Assembly (NCBI RefSeq): GCF_903652925.1
Contig: NZ_CAHLAR010000006.1
Coordinates: 310,001 to 374,000, forward strand
Reading direction: 5' to 3'
DNA from: Achromobacter anxifer
GTDB taxonomy: Bacteria; Pseudomonadota; Gammaproteobacteria; Burkholderiales; Burkholderiaceae_B
DNA: 64,000 nucleotides
Positions 55,454-64,000 of the stretch are shown piece by piece; positions within the stretch are counted from its first letter, which is position 1; each line of letters opens with the position of its first letter. The notes beneath the pieces are model-generated. The model was not told where the DNA came from. It worked only from the letters and a program-made list of their open reading frames with translations, and did no database searches. Position numbers and translations under genes: made by a program.

Positions 55454-56374
55454 ATGATTGTCCGTCCGCGTCCTTCCGCGCTGGCTTTGTTCTTTGTCTT
55501 GCGCGGGTCCATCATCCCGCGGATCCTCAGCCGCATCCTCGTCATCACGGCGCTGTCCTGCTTCGTGGTGTGGATGTACCACCAGGAATGGTTCTCGCCC
55601 GCCCATCTGTCGGCGGTGCCGTTCTCGTTGTTCGGCCTGGCCCTGTCCGTGTTCATGGGCTTTCGCAACAACGTCTGCTACGACCGCTGGTGGGAAGCGC
55701 GCAAGCAGTGGGGCGACCTGATCGTGCAGGCGCGCAGCCTGGCGCGCGAAAGCTCGGTGCTGCTGGCGGCCAGCACCGCCAACCCGGTGCAGGAGCGCAT
55801 CGTGCGCCGTTGCATCGGCTTTGGCTACGCGCTGGCGGCGCGGCTGCGGCAGGAAGACATGGCTTCTGCCGCGCGTCCCTGGGTGCCGCAGGACGAGGCC
55901 GAGGCCCTGGCCGGCTGCCGCAACGTGCCCGACGTCTTGCTCATGGCCATCAACCGCGACCTGGCCGCCTGCCTGCGGCGCGGCGAACTGAGCGACATCC
56001 TCTACCAGGCGCTGACCCAGCGCGTGGCCGCCTGCGCCGCCATCCAGGCGGCCTGCGAGCGGATCAAGTTCACGCCCTCGCCCTTCGCCTACTCGCTGCT
56101 GCTGCATCGCACGGCCTGGTTGTTCTGCCTGCTGCTGCCCTTCGGCCTGGTGGGCACGCTGGAATACATGATGCCGGTGGCCGTCACCATCGTCGCTTAC
56201 ACCTTCTTCGGCCTGGACGCGGTGGGCGACGAACTGGAAGATCCGTTCGGGTCCGATGAGAACGACCTGCCGCTGTCGGCGCTGGCCCGGGTGATTGAGA
56301 TCGACCTGCTGGAAGGCCTGGGCGTGCGGCCCCTGCCCGAGCCCGCCGTGCCGGTGGATTTCGTGCTGCGCTGA
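55454..56374 (+). CDS. Bestrophin-like (UPF0187/YneE) membrane protein
   Basis: 306-aa member of the bacterial bestrophin family, putative ion channels. Typical are the N-terminal MIVRPRPSALALFFVLRGSI, the FMGFRNNVCYDRWWEARKQWG block and the acidic DEDPFG-like stretch (ELEDPFGSDENDLPL) near the C-terminus. Four membrane segments are likely. The start at 55454 gives the family N-terminus. Confidence 0.9.
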   Translation: MIVRPRPSALALFFVLRGSIIPRILSRILVITALSCFVVWMYHQEWFSPAHLSAVPFSLFGLALSVFMGFRNNVCYDRWWEARKQWGDLIVQARSLARESSVLLAASTANPVQERIVRRCIGFGYALAARLRQEDMASAARPWVPQDEAEALAGCRNVPDVLLMAINRDLAACLRRGELSDILYQALTQRVAACAAIQAACERIKFTPSPFAYSLLLHRTAWLFCLLLPFGLVGTLEYMMPVAVTIVAYTFFGLDAVGDELEDPFGSDENDLPLSALARVIEIDLLEGLGVRPLPEPAVPVDFVLR

Positions 56375-56382
56375 GGCAGCGC

Positions 56383-56853
56383 CTATTCCGCCAAACCGGT
56401 CAGCGGCAGCTTGGTTTCCTTCAACCGGCGCAGCACGAAGCAGGATTTGCTGTGCCGGATGCCCGGGATGCGGTAGAGCTGTTCGCGCAGCAGCCGTTCG
56501 TAGTCGCGGGTGTCGCGCACGGCGATGCGGATGTAATAGTCATAGTCGCCCGAGACCAGGAAGGCCTCCAGCACCTCGGGGATCTGCGCCAGCGCCCGGC
56601 CGAACTCGTACAGCGTTTCCTCGCTGTGGCTTTCCAGGGTGACGTGGACGATCACGGTGTCCATGAAGCCCAGGCTGGCCGGATCGATGTCCACCGTATA
56701 GCCGCGGATCACCCCGGCGCTTTCCATGCGCTTGATGCGGTTCCAGCACGGCGTGGACGACAGGCCGACGGCCGCGCCGATGTCGTTCAGGCTGGCGCGC
56801 GCGTTGTCTTGCAGCACCTTGAGAATGGCGAGGTCAAACTTGTCCAGGTTCAT
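56383..56853 (-). CDS. Lrp/AsnC family regulator
   Basis: 156-aa regulator with an N-terminal helix-turn-helix (NDIGAAVGLSSTPCWNRIKR) and a C-terminal ligand-binding RAM/AsnC domain (LVSGDYDYYIRIAVRDTRDY). The ATG at 56853 follows AAGGAA. It is divergent from the acetolactate synthase gene with two dyads between, so it likely responds to an amino acid and controls that gene and itself. Confidence 0.92.
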   Translation of the reverse strand: MNLDKFDLAILKVLQDNARASLNDIGAAVGLSSTPCWNRIKRMESAGVIRGYTVDIDPASLGFMDTVIVHVTLESHSEETLYEFGRALAQIPEVLEAFLVSGDYDYYIRIAVRDTRDYERLLREQLYRIPGIRHSKSCFVLRRLKETKLPLTGLAE

Positions 56854-56856
56854 TTT

Positions 56857-56932
56857 CTTTGATTCCTTAAAATCAAAGATAAATTTACTCCGTTCATCGG
56901 TTATCCGTGGAAAAGAAGATAAATATTCTTCG
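56857..56932. promoter_or_regulatory. Lrp-type operator region
   Basis: AT-rich 102-bp interval between the divergent genes. A perfect 8-bp inverted repeat CTTTGATT-N6-AATCAAAG (56857-56878) covers the Shine-Dalgarno of the regulator gene. A second dyad GAAGA-N7-TCTTC lies at 56916-56932, 24 bp before the synthase start. Confidence 0.55.
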
Positions 56933-56955
56933 GATCTACGAATAAGATAGATAGC

Positions 56956-58767
56956 ATGAACGATCGCCTGCACCCCACCGCCGCCGCCGCGCTTGCCGCC
57001 TCTGAACGCCCCGCCGATAACGGGGCGAAAATTCTGCTCGATACGTTAATCGCGTGCGGCGTGGACACCATTTTCGGTTACCCCGGCGGCGCCGTGCTGC
57101 CGCTGTACGACGCCCTGTACGCGGAACCGCGGCTGCGCCACGTCCTGGTGCGCCACGAACAGGCTGCCGTGCATGCCGCCGAGGGCTACGCCCGCAGCAC
57201 CGGCCGCACCGGCGTGGTCTTCGTCACGTCCGGCCCGGGCATGGCCAACACCACCTCGGGCCTGCTGGACGCCATGTGCGATTCGATCCCGGTGCTGTGC
57301 ATCAGCGGCCAGGTCGCGACCGCTGCCATCGGCACCGACGCCTTCCAGGAATGCGACGCCATCGGCATCTCGCGCTCGGTGACCAAGTGGAACACTCAGG
57401 TCCGTTCGGTGGACGACGTGGCCGCGGTGACGGCCCGCGCCTTTGAACTGACCCGCCAGGGTCGTCCCGGCCCGGTGCTGCTGGACTTCCCCAAGGACGT
57501 GCAACTGGCCGTGCCGCGCGACGCGGATGACGATTCCGTGCCCTCGCAGCAGAAGCTGGCCGCGCTGCGCGCGCGCCGCCAGGCGGGCAAGCTGGCGCCC
57601 AAGCTGCCGCAGTCGGCCGTGCGCCGCGCCGCCGCCTTGATCGCCCAGGCCAAGCGCCCCATCTTCTACGGCGGCGGCGGCCTGGTGAACGCCGGCCCCG
57701 AGGCCTGCGAGGCCTTCACCGACCTGGTGCGCCACACCGGCGCGCCCTGCACCCTGACCCTGATGGGCCTGGGCGCTTTCCCCGCGTCCAACCCGCAATT
57801 CGTCGGCATGCTGGGCATGCACGGCACGGTCGAGGCCAACCTGGCCATGCACAACGCCGACCTGGTGGTCTGCATCGGCGCCCGCTTCGACGACCGCATC
57901 ACCGGCAAGCTGTCGGAATTCTGCCCGCACGCGCGCAAGATCCACATCGACATTGACCCGGCCTCCATCAACAAGGTGGTGCGCGTGGACGTGGCCCTGG
58001 TGGGCGACTGCCTGCCGCTGGTGCGCGCGCTGCGCGCCGAACTTGGCGACGACCCCATGGACCCGGCGCGGCTGGCGCCCTGGTACCAGCGCATCGCCGC
58101 CTGGCGCGCCCAGGACTGCCTGGGCTATACCCCGGCGGCCGACGCGATCCTGCCGCAGCACCTGATGTCGCGCCTGAACGCCGCGCTGGCGGACCGCGAC
58201 GCCATCGTCTCGACCGACGTGGGCCAGCACCAGATGTGGGCCGCGCAGTACCTGCGCTTCGACAAGCCCAACCGCTGGCTGACCTCCGGCGGCGCCGGCA
58301 CCATGGGTTACGGCGTGCCCGCCGCCATCGGCGCGCAGGTCGGCCATCCGGACAAGACCGTGGTCTGCGTCAGTGGCGACGCTTCAGTGCTGATGAACAT
58401 CCAGGAACTGTCCACCGCCATGCAGCACCAGACGCCCGTCAAGGTCGTGTTGTGCAACAACGGCTACATGGGCATGGTGCGGCAATGGCAGGAGCTGATC
58501 CATGGCGGTCGCTACAGCCACAGCTACAACGCTTCGCTGCCGGACTTCGTGGCGCTGGCGCGCGCCTTTGGCTGGGGCGCGGCCCGCGTCGAAGACCCGG
58601 CGCAGCTGGACGCGGCGTTGGCCGAATGCCTGGCGCATGATGGTCCGTATTTCCTGGACGTGGCGGTGGCCGCGCAGGAGAACTGCTTCCCGATGATGCC
58701 CGCCGGGCATGGGCATCAGAAGATGATGCTGGCGGAAGGGGTGTGGTATCAGGACGAGACGACGTAA
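56956..58767 (+). CDS. Acetolactate synthase, catalytic subunit
   Basis: 603-aa thiamine-diphosphate and FAD enzyme joining two pyruvates, or pyruvate and 2-oxobutyrate, for branched-chain amino acids. The catalytic Glu is in [17 protein letters not shown]. The FAD region is [20 protein letters not shown] and the ThDP motif [17 protein letters not shown] ends at CNNGYMGM. No small regulatory subunit gene follows, unlike the usual ilvIH/ilvBN pair, so it may be an accessory isozyme under the divergent Lrp regulator. Confidence 0.92.
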   Translation: MNDRLHPTAAAALAASERPADNGAKILLDTLIACGVDTIFGYPGGAVLPLYDALYAEPRLRHVLVRHEQAAVHAAEGYARSTGRTGVVFVTSGPGMANTTSGLLDAMCDSIPVLCISGQVATAAIGTDAFQECDAIGISRSVTKWNTQVRSVDDVAAVTARAFELTRQGRPGPVLLDFPKDVQLAVPRDADDDSVPSQQKLAALRARRQAGKLAPKLPQSAVRRAAALIAQAKRPIFYGGGGLVNAGPEACEAFTDLVRHTGAPCTLTLMGLGAFPASNPQFVGMLGMHGTVEANLAMHNADLVVCIGARFDDRITGKLSEFCPHARKIHIDIDPASINKVVRVDVALVGDCLPLVRALRAELGDDPMDPARLAPWYQRIAAWRAQDCLGYTPAADAILPQHLMSRLNAALADRDAIVSTDVGQHQMWAAQYLRFDKPNRWLTSGGAGTMGYGVPAAIGAQVGHPDKTVVCVSGDASVLMNIQELSTAMQHQTPVKVVLCNNGYMGMVRQWQELIHGGRYSHSYNASLPDFVALARAFGWGAARVEDPAQLDAALAECLAHDGPYFLDVAVAAQENCFPMMPAGHGHQKMMLAEGVWYQDETT

Positions 58768-58849
58768 GCGGTACGTGGATGGCGGAGGCTGCGGCCGCGC
58801 GTGTGTGCCGCACACCCCGCACGCGGCAGCCATCGCCGTCCCATCTCCC

Positions 58850-59629
58850 TCAGAACTGAATCGACAATCCCCCGTCCACCACCAGCACGTGTCCGTTCAC
58901 GTATGACGCCGCGGGCGATGCCAGAAACACGGCAGCGCCCGCGATTTCTTCAGGCTCGCCCCAGCGGCCCGTGGGATTGCGCGCCGCGATGCGCGGCCCG
59001 ACGTTGGGATCGGCCACCATGGTGGCGTTGGTTTCGGTGGCGAAGGTGCCGGGCGCGATCGCGTTGCTGGTGATGCCATGGCCGCCGAATTCCGCCGCTA
59101 GCGCGCGCACCATGCCCGTCAAACCCTGCTTGGCCGCGGGATAGACCGCATCGCCCGAGCGCGCCAGCTCGCCCACCACCGAGGTGATCGCGATCAGGCG
59201 GCCGCTTCCCTGCCGCACCATGCGTTCGGCGGCGAACTTGGCCAGCAGCATGCCGGCGACCAGGTCGGTGTCGATCAGCTCGCGCATCTCGGCGGGGCTG
59301 GTGTCGCGCAAGGTCTTGCGGTTGCGGGCGCCGACGTTGTTCACCAGGATGTCCAGGCGTCGATGGTCGCGGTCTATGTCCTGGAAGGCGCGTTCCATGG
59401 CCGCATCGTCGCTGATGTCGAACGGCAGCGGATGCGCGTCCAGTCCCGCGGCGGTCAATTCAGCCGCGGCGGCGGCCGCCGCCTCCACATTGCGGCCATT
59501 GATCAACACTCGCGCGCCGCATCCGGCCAGCGCCCGCGCAATACAGAAGCCTAGCCCGCGCGCCGAACCGGTCACCAGGGCGACCTGTCCCGTCAGGTCG
59601 AAGTTGCGCAAATATGGCAGCGTATTCAT
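58850..59629 (-). CDS. Short-chain dehydrogenase/reductase (SDR)
   Basis: 259-aa classical SDR resembling gluconate 5-dehydrogenases. The cofactor motif is TGSARGLG, the structural motif is NNVG, the catalytic residues are Ser in ITSVVGE and Tyr-x3-Lys in AVYPAAKQG, and the C-terminal VNGHVLVVDGG is typical. It lies 55 bp after the permease gene on the same strand and may process the imported substrate. Confidence 0.9.
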   Translation of the reverse strand: MNTLPYLRNFDLTGQVALVTGSARGLGFCIARALAGCGARVLINGRNVEAAAAAAAELTAAGLDAHPLPFDISDDAAMERAFQDIDRDHRRLDILVNNVGARNRKTLRDTSPAEMRELIDTDLVAGMLLAKFAAERMVRQGSGRLIAITSVVGELARSGDAVYPAAKQGLTGMVRALAAEFGGHGITSNAIAPGTFATETNATMVADPNVGPRIAARNPTGRWGEPEEIAGAAVFLASPAASYVNGHVLVVDGGLSIQF

Positions 59630-59684
59630 GTCAGTCGTCCAAAGTGCTTCGTCTCAATCAGGGCCGCTGCGGGCGGGAACCAAC

Positions 59685-60539
59685 CTATTCGCGGAACTCC
59701 GGCGCCCAATGCAGCAGCCGGCGTTCCAGCCAGGTTACGCAATAAACCAAGGCGATGCCGACGATCGACAGCAGCGTCACCGCCGCGAACATGTCGGTGG
59801 CGTTCAGGGTCGCCAGCGCGGTGATCATCAGATAGCCCATGCCCGTGGTGGAGCCCACGAATTCCGCCAGCACCACGCCGATCAGCGCGAAGCTGATGGC
59901 GTTGGGCAGGGCCGCGAAGGTCCACGCGGCCGCGGTGGGGATGCGCACCCGCCACAGGATCTGGCGCGGCGAGCCGCCCAGGGTGCGGCAGAAGTCCACC
60001 AGCTCGCGCTCCACGCTGCGGCCGCCCTTGTAGGTGTTGAAGAACACCAGGAAGAACACCACGAACCAGGACGTCACCACCTTGGAGGCCAGCCCCAGTC
60101 CGAAGAACATGGTGATGAGCGGCACGAAGGCGATGCGCGGCATCGAATTGAACGCCACGATGAAGGGGTTGAACACGTCGGCCAGGAAACGGCTGCGGCT
60201 GAGCGTCATGCCCACCACGAAGCCGCTGCCCACGCCCACCAGCAGCCCCACCATGGTGGCCTGCAGGGTCAGCCACAGGTGCGGCCATACGGAACGCGGG
60301 CCGGGCTGCAGCCATTCCCACAGGCGCACGGCGACGCGCGAGGGCTGGCTGATGAAGAAGGGGTCGAACAGCGTGTTCTGGGCGAACCAGGGGATGCGCG
60401 TGAGCGTTTCCCAGGAGCCCAGGATGATGGCAAGGATCAGCACTTGCCAGAATGTGATGCGCAGCCGGCGCGCCACGCTGGCGCGGCGGTCCAGCCGCAG
60501 CTGGTCCTGCAGGGAATCGGCGGAGTAAGTCGTGGTCAT
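59685..60539 (-). CDS. SsuC-type ABC transporter permease
   Basis: 284-aa permease with six hydrophobic segments and coupling loop CRTLGGSPRQILWRVRIPTA. It is third in the operon after binding protein and ATPase. It is similar in family, but not closely in sequence, to the permease at 9-887. Confidence 0.9.
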   Translation of the reverse strand: MTTTYSADSLQDQLRLDRRASVARRLRITFWQVLILAIILGSWETLTRIPWFAQNTLFDPFFISQPSRVAVRLWEWLQPGPRSVWPHLWLTLQATMVGLLVGVGSGFVVGMTLSRSRFLADVFNPFIVAFNSMPRIAFVPLITMFFGLGLASKVVTSWFVVFFLVFFNTYKGGRSVERELVDFCRTLGGSPRQILWRVRIPTAAAWTFAALPNAISFALIGVVLAEFVGSTTGMGYLMITALATLNATDMFAAVTLLSIVGIALVYCVTWLERRLLHWAPEFRE

Positions 60540-60552
60540 GACGCGTATCGGT

Positions 60553-61323
60553 TCAGGCGGCGGCGCGGAACTGCTGTCCCAGCACGCTCCAGAGGCTTTG
60601 CACGTGGGTCACGAACTGCGGCGTTTCGCGCAGCGTGAATACATCGCGCGGGTGCGGGATCTCGATGCGCTCGTCCAGCAGCACGCGGCTGGGCGGGCCG
60701 GACAGCACCACCACCCGGTCGGACAGCAGGATGGCTTCGTCCAGGTCGTGCGTGACCATGACGATGGTCTGGCCCAGCTTGCGCCAGATCTCGATGAGTT
60801 CGCGGTGCAGGTGCGTCTTGGTGTGCGTGTCCAGCGCGCCGAAGGGCTCGTCCAGCAGCAGGATGCGCGGCTCCACGGCCAGGCTCATCAGCAGCGCCAC
60901 GCGCCGCCGCATGCCGCCCGACAGCTGGTGCGGAAAGGCGTCGGCGAACTGGCTGAGGTGGCCCATTTCCAGCAGCTCGGCCACGCGGCGCTCGATCTTG
61001 TCGGCCGCTACGCCCTGGAACTTCAGGCCCAGCGCCACGTTCTTGCGTACGCTGAACCAGGGCAGCAGCGTGTCCTTCTGGAAGATGTAGCCCAGGGCCG
61101 GCGGCACCTGGCCGTCGACGACGCGGCCGTCCACGCGGATGGTGCCGGTGGTCGGGCGCAGAAAGCCCGCGATCATGTTCAGCAGCGTGCTCTTGCCGCA
61201 GCCCGACGGGCCCACGATGGAGACGAACTCGCCTTCCGGGATCGTCAGGCTGACCTCGCCCACCGCATGCGTGGTGGCCTGGCGCGTCTGGTAGGCCTTG
61301 CCCACCTTGTCCAGCGTGATCAT
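60553..61323 (-). CDS. SsuB-type ABC transporter ATPase
   Basis: 256-aa ATPase with Walker A GPSGCGKST, Q-loop IFQKDTLLPW, signature LSGGMRRR and Walker B ILLLDEPFGALD. Its ATG overlaps the stop of the binding-protein gene in an ATGA, fixing the start at 61323. Confidence 0.94.
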   Translation of the reverse strand: MITLDKVGKAYQTRQATTHAVGEVSLTIPEGEFVSIVGPSGCGKSTLLNMIAGFLRPTTGTIRVDGRVVDGQVPPALGYIFQKDTLLPWFSVRKNVALGLKFQGVAADKIERRVAELLEMGHLSQFADAFPHQLSGGMRRRVALLMSLAVEPRILLLDEPFGALDTHTKTHLHRELIEIWRKLGQTIVMVTHDLDEAILLSDRVVVLSGPPSRVLLDERIEIPHPRDVFTLRETPQFVTHVQSLWSVLGQQFRAAA

Positions 61324-62381
61324 CAGAGACCCCGGGCGCGGCGCACGAAGCTCATGTTCACGCAACGGTCGTAGGGCACGGTCTTGAGTTCGTCGTTGGA
61401 GAACTGGCGGCCGTCGCCCATGATGGCCGTCATGCGGTCATAGGCGTCCTGGGTGATGATGTTGTCCTTCAGGAACACCGTTTCCTTGTAGACGCCCAGC
61501 GTCTTCTCGATGGCGGCGCGCGGGAAGGCGTTCAGGTAATCGTCGTAGATGGCGTCGGTGACGGCCGCGGCGCTGTTGGCGCTGATGAAGTCCTGCGCGC
61601 GGACCAGGGCGGTGACGAAGGCCTGCACCACTTCGGGGCGCTTCTGGATGGTGTCCTGCAGGGTCAGGGCCGCGATGCCCGGCACGTCGCCGCCCATGAA
61701 TTCGTTCCACGAGCTCTCGGTGGTGGCGTCGAAGATGGGCACGCCCCAGCCTTCCTGCTTGGCCTGCTCCATCATGGACATGGTGGCCATGCTGGCGGAC
61801 ACCGAGCCGGTCTTGAGTGCGCCCAGCATGGTCGCCAGGTCGCCCAGCGGGCGGATGTCCACCTTGTCGGCCACGCCGGCCTTCTGCATCAGGTACAGCG
61901 CCATCAGCCAGGTGCTGGACTGCGGCTGGGTGGCGCCGACGCGCTTGCCCGCCAGGTCCTTCAGCGATTTGATCTTGCCGCTTTCGAAGTCCTCGCGGCG
62001 CACGATGACGTTGGCGTAGGTGAGCTTGCGGTCGAAGCCGAACACCAGGGTGGCGGGCTTGCCGGCCAGCGTCAGCGCGGGGGCGGCCGTCGCGGCGGTG
62101 GCGCCGAACACGATCTGGCCCGCGGCCAGCAGCTGGTTGGTGCGCGGACCGCTCTGCGAATTCAGGTATTCGACTTCCAGCCCGCCTTCGCCGAAATAGC
62201 CTTTCTTCAGCGCGACGTAGCCGGCGGCGAAGAACGGGTCGATGCTGCCCTGGCCGTAGACGACGCGGCCCAGCTTGGGTTGCGCGAACGCGACGCGGCC
62301 GTTGACCAGGCTGATGCCGGCCAGCGCGCCTGCGGCGGCCAGCACGCGGCGGCGGGTGGTGAAGTCGGGGCTGTTGCTCAT
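61323..62381 (-). CDS. SsuA/NMT1-type periplasmic binding protein
   Basis: 352 aa. The N-terminus TTRRRVLAAAGALAGISL is a twin-arginine signal. The mature protein is an NMT1/SsuA-like binding protein (FFAAGYVALKKGYFGEGGLE is the usual block). GAGGA precedes the ATG at 62381. It is the first gene of the operon. Members of this group bind aromatic acids, sulfonates or pyrimidine precursors; the ligand here is unknown. Confidence 0.9.
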   Translation of the reverse strand: MSNSPDFTTRRRVLAAAGALAGISLVNGRVAFAQPKLGRVVYGQGSIDPFFAAGYVALKKGYFGEGGLEVEYLNSQSGPRTNQLLAAGQIVFGATAATAAPALTLAGKPATLVFGFDRKLTYANVIVRREDFESGKIKSLKDLAGKRVGATQPQSSTWLMALYLMQKAGVADKVDIRPLGDLATMLGALKTGSVSASMATMSMMEQAKQEGWGVPIFDATTESSWNEFMGGDVPGIAALTLQDTIQKRPEVVQAFVTALVRAQDFISANSAAAVTDAIYDDYLNAFPRAAIEKTLGVYKETVFLKDNIITQDAYDRMTAIMGDGRQFSNDELKTVPYDRCVNMSFVRRARGL

Positions 62382-62456
62382 GTCATCCTCGGGTTTGGTC
62401 TGGTTGCTGCTGGTTGGCGTAGACAATACCCCAGCGGCCGCTGGCGGCCAACAATG

Positions 62457-62481
62457 GAAAACGCCCGGTTGCCCGGGCGTT
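62457..62481 (-). terminator. Intrinsic terminator after topB
   Basis: 9-bp stem AACGCCCGG/CCGGGCGTT (62460-62468 with 62473-62481) with an A-run to its left, read as a T-run on the minus strand, 44 bp past the stop. Confidence 0.8.
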
Positions 62482-62524
62482 GCGCACGATGGTCGGGGGG
62501 CGGCGCGTCTGGCGCCGCGCCCGT

Positions 62525-64000
62525 TCACGCGGCGGTCTTTTTCGGCGCGGCCTTCTTCACCGCTTTCTTGGCGGCCGTTTTCGTGGCCGTCTTGGTTGCG
62601 GTTTTAGTGGCGGTCTTCTTCACCGCGGCCTTCTTGGCTGGCGCTTTCTTGGCGGCGGTCTTGGTCGCGGTCTTGGCGGCCGTCTTGGCCGGCGCGCGGC
62701 CCGGCTTTTCAGGACGCGGCTCGAACTCGAAGCCGATCTTGCCGTCCGGCTGGCGGACGAGGAAGGCCTTGAACTTGCGGTTGGTGCGGCTGGAGACGAA
62801 GCCGTCGAGCAGGTCGGTGCGGCCGTTGGTCAGCAGCTTTTCCATTTGCTCGCGCGAGATTTCCTGCTGCAGGATGACCTTGCCGGAACGGAAATCGCAG
62901 CTCTTTTCGGGGCCGACGGATTTCTCGCAGACGTAGCTCATGCCGTGCTCGAACACGCGCGACTGGCACTTGGGGCACGAACCCACCGGCGTGTGGCCGG
63001 AGAAGTCCACGGCCTCCCCGTCGTCCTCGTCGTTCTGGCCGAAGTCGAATTCCAGCTTGTACTCGTCGCTGATGCGCAGGATGGCGGCGAACGGCCGGCC
63101 CATCTTGCTGATGAAGCCTTGCAGCGGACCGATCTCGCGCTTGGCCAGCAGTTCTTCGACTTCGGGCAGTTCGAAGGTGCGGCCGCCCGGGTGCTTGCCG
63201 ATGGAGAAGTCGCAGGCGGTGCAGGCAAAGCGGCGATAGTTTTCCTTCACCACGGCGCCGCACTTGGGGCACGGCGTCTGCAGCGTGGCGTAGTCGCCCG
63301 GCACCGTGTCGCGCTCGTATTCCTTGGCGCGCTTGACGATGACCTGGGTCATCTGCGCGATCTCGCGCATGAAGGCCTCGCGGCCCAGTCCGCCCTGCTC
63401 GATCTGCTTGAGCTTGTGCTCCCATTCGCCGGTCAGTTCCGGCGAGGTCAGTTCGGACACGTCCAGGCCCGAAAGCAGCGTCATCAGCTGGCGCGCCTTG
63501 GCGGTAGGCACCAGGTCGCGGCCTTCGCGGCGCAGGTAGCTTTCGTTGAGCAGGCCTTCGATGATGGCGGCGCGCGTGGCCGGCGTGCCCAGGCCGCGCT
63601 CGGACATGGCTTCGCGCAGTTCCTCGTCGTCCACCAGCTTGCCCGCGCCTTCCATGGCCGACAGCAGCGTGCCTTCGTTGAAGCGGGCCGGCGGCTTGGT
63701 CGAGAGGCCGACGGCTTCCACGTCCTCGGTGCGCACGGTCTCGCCGTCCGCCACGGGCACCAGGTTGGCGTCTTCGCCCTGGGCTTCCTTGCCGTAGACG
63801 GCCAGCCATCCCGGGCTGACCAGCACCTTGCCGTCGGTGCGGAAGCGGTGCCCCTGCACTTCGGTCATGCGGGTGGTGACGCGGTATTCCGCGGCGGGGA
63901 AGAACACCGCCAGGAAGCGCTTGAGCACCAGGTCGTACAGCTTGGCCTCGGCTTCGCTCAGATCATGCGGGATCTGCAGCGTGGGGATGATGGCAAAGTG
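62525..64000 (-). CDS. topB: DNA topoisomerase III (type IA), 3' part
   Basis: The last 491 residues are visible; the 5' part, with the TOPRIM domain and active Tyr, lies beyond the window. The visible part begins HFAIIPTLQIPHDLSEAEAK, which fits topoisomerase III. GLGTPATRAAIIEGLLNESY belongs to the core. A Cys4 zinc-like motif (CPKCGAVV to CTACDFSIG) and a second domain with CPKCQSRVF follow. The C-terminus is a histone H1-like tail of about 65 residues rich in KKA, KTAT and KKTA repeats, likely binding DNA non-specifically. TopA is the main alternative. Confidence 0.88.
   Translation of the reverse strand, partial: HFAIIPTLQIPHDLSEAEAKLYDLVLKRFLAVFFPAAEYRVTTRMTEVQGHRFRTDGKVLVSPGWLAVYGKEAQGEDANLVPVADGETVRTEDVEAVGLSTKPPARFNEGTLLSAMEGAGKLVDDEELREAMSERGLGTPATRAAIIEGLLNESYLRREGRDLVPTAKARQLMTLLSGLDVSELTSPELTGEWEHKLKQIEQGGLGREAFMREIAQMTQVIVKRAKEYERDTVPGDYATLQTPCPKCGAVVKENYRRFACTACDFSIGKHPGGRTFELPEVEELLAKREIGPLQGFISKMGRPFAAILRISDEYKLEFDFGQNDEDDGEAVDFSGHTPVGSCPKCQSRVFEHGMSYVCEKSVGPEKSCDFRSGKVILQQEISREQMEKLLTNGRTDLLDGFVSSRTNRKFKAFLVRQPDGKIGFEFEPRPEKPGRAPAKTAAKTATKTAAKKAPAKKAAVKKTATKTATKTATKTAAKKAVKKAAPKKTAA

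Noticed and set aside
57046-58347. Long minus-strand open frame opposite the acetolactate synthase
   Set aside because: Same GC-rich shadow effect; no recognisable domain or ribosome-binding site.

Overview
The window is high-GC proteobacterial DNA carrying the replication-origin block rpmH-rnpA-yidD-yidC on one strand and dnaA-dnaN-gyrB on the other. Protein sequences (for example DnaA starting MKEFWQTC) and the density of ABC transporters and LysR regulators point to an Alcaligenaceae beta-proteobacterium of the Achromobacter/Bordetella type. That assignment is from family resemblance only.

Layout. 0-2.6 kb: the end of an SsuC-type transport operon and a clade-3 type catalase with an OxyR-like palindrome upstream. 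2.6-10.8 kb: the origin block, with the probable oriC between rpmH and dnaA. 10.9-18.3 kb: a GntR regulator divergent from an eight-gene operon (HAD hydrolase, amino-acid ABC transporter, PLP dehydratase, PLP aminotransferase, RidA) that looks like one uptake-and-catabolism unit for an unidentified amino acid. 18.3-25.9 kb: a LysR gene divergent from isochorismatase-like hydrolase, MFS exporter, GNAT, pirin, XapX, Tat-type amidohydrolase and DoxX genes. 25.9-29.1 kb: two LysR genes flanking a VOC protein and a flavin reductase. 29.3-33.6 kb: a second amino-acid ABC operon ending in a threonine-aldolase-like enzyme. 33.6-39.5 kb: single genes (EamA exporter, acylphosphatase, PhyH dioxygenase, L-lactate dehydrogenase LldD, orphan binding protein, AraC-GyrI regulator). 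39.5-45.6 kb: cytosine deaminase and a BMP-type nucleoside ABC transporter. 45.6-47 kb: a gene-poor, structured stretch and an Abi_2/HEPN gene of visibly lower GC. 47-53.7 kb: DedA-rhodanese fusion, PanE-like reductase, small redox genes, deoxyribosyltransferase-like gene and a TetR/MFS pair. 53.7-58.8 kb: ribB with its FMN riboswitch, a SET-domain methyltransferase, a bestrophin-like channel, and an Lrp regulator divergent from an acetolactate synthase. 58.8-64 kb: an SsuABC-like operon with an SDR gene, and the 3' part of a type IA topoisomerase (topB).

The most unusual part is 45.6-47.0 kb. An Abi_2 family protein with a HEPN ribonuclease motif (R159-x4-H164) is preceded by a sequence that folds on paper into a compact H-type pseudoknot followed by a long bulged hairpin. 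This is the arrangement expected for an RNA-guarded HEPN toxin or phage-defence module. Divergent from it, the BMP transporter operon has a perfect TATAAT and a roughly 290-nt leader that opens with an elongated hairpin with internal loops, a candidate ligand-sensing RNA. No tRNA, rRNA, CRISPR array, insertion sequence or prophage was seen.
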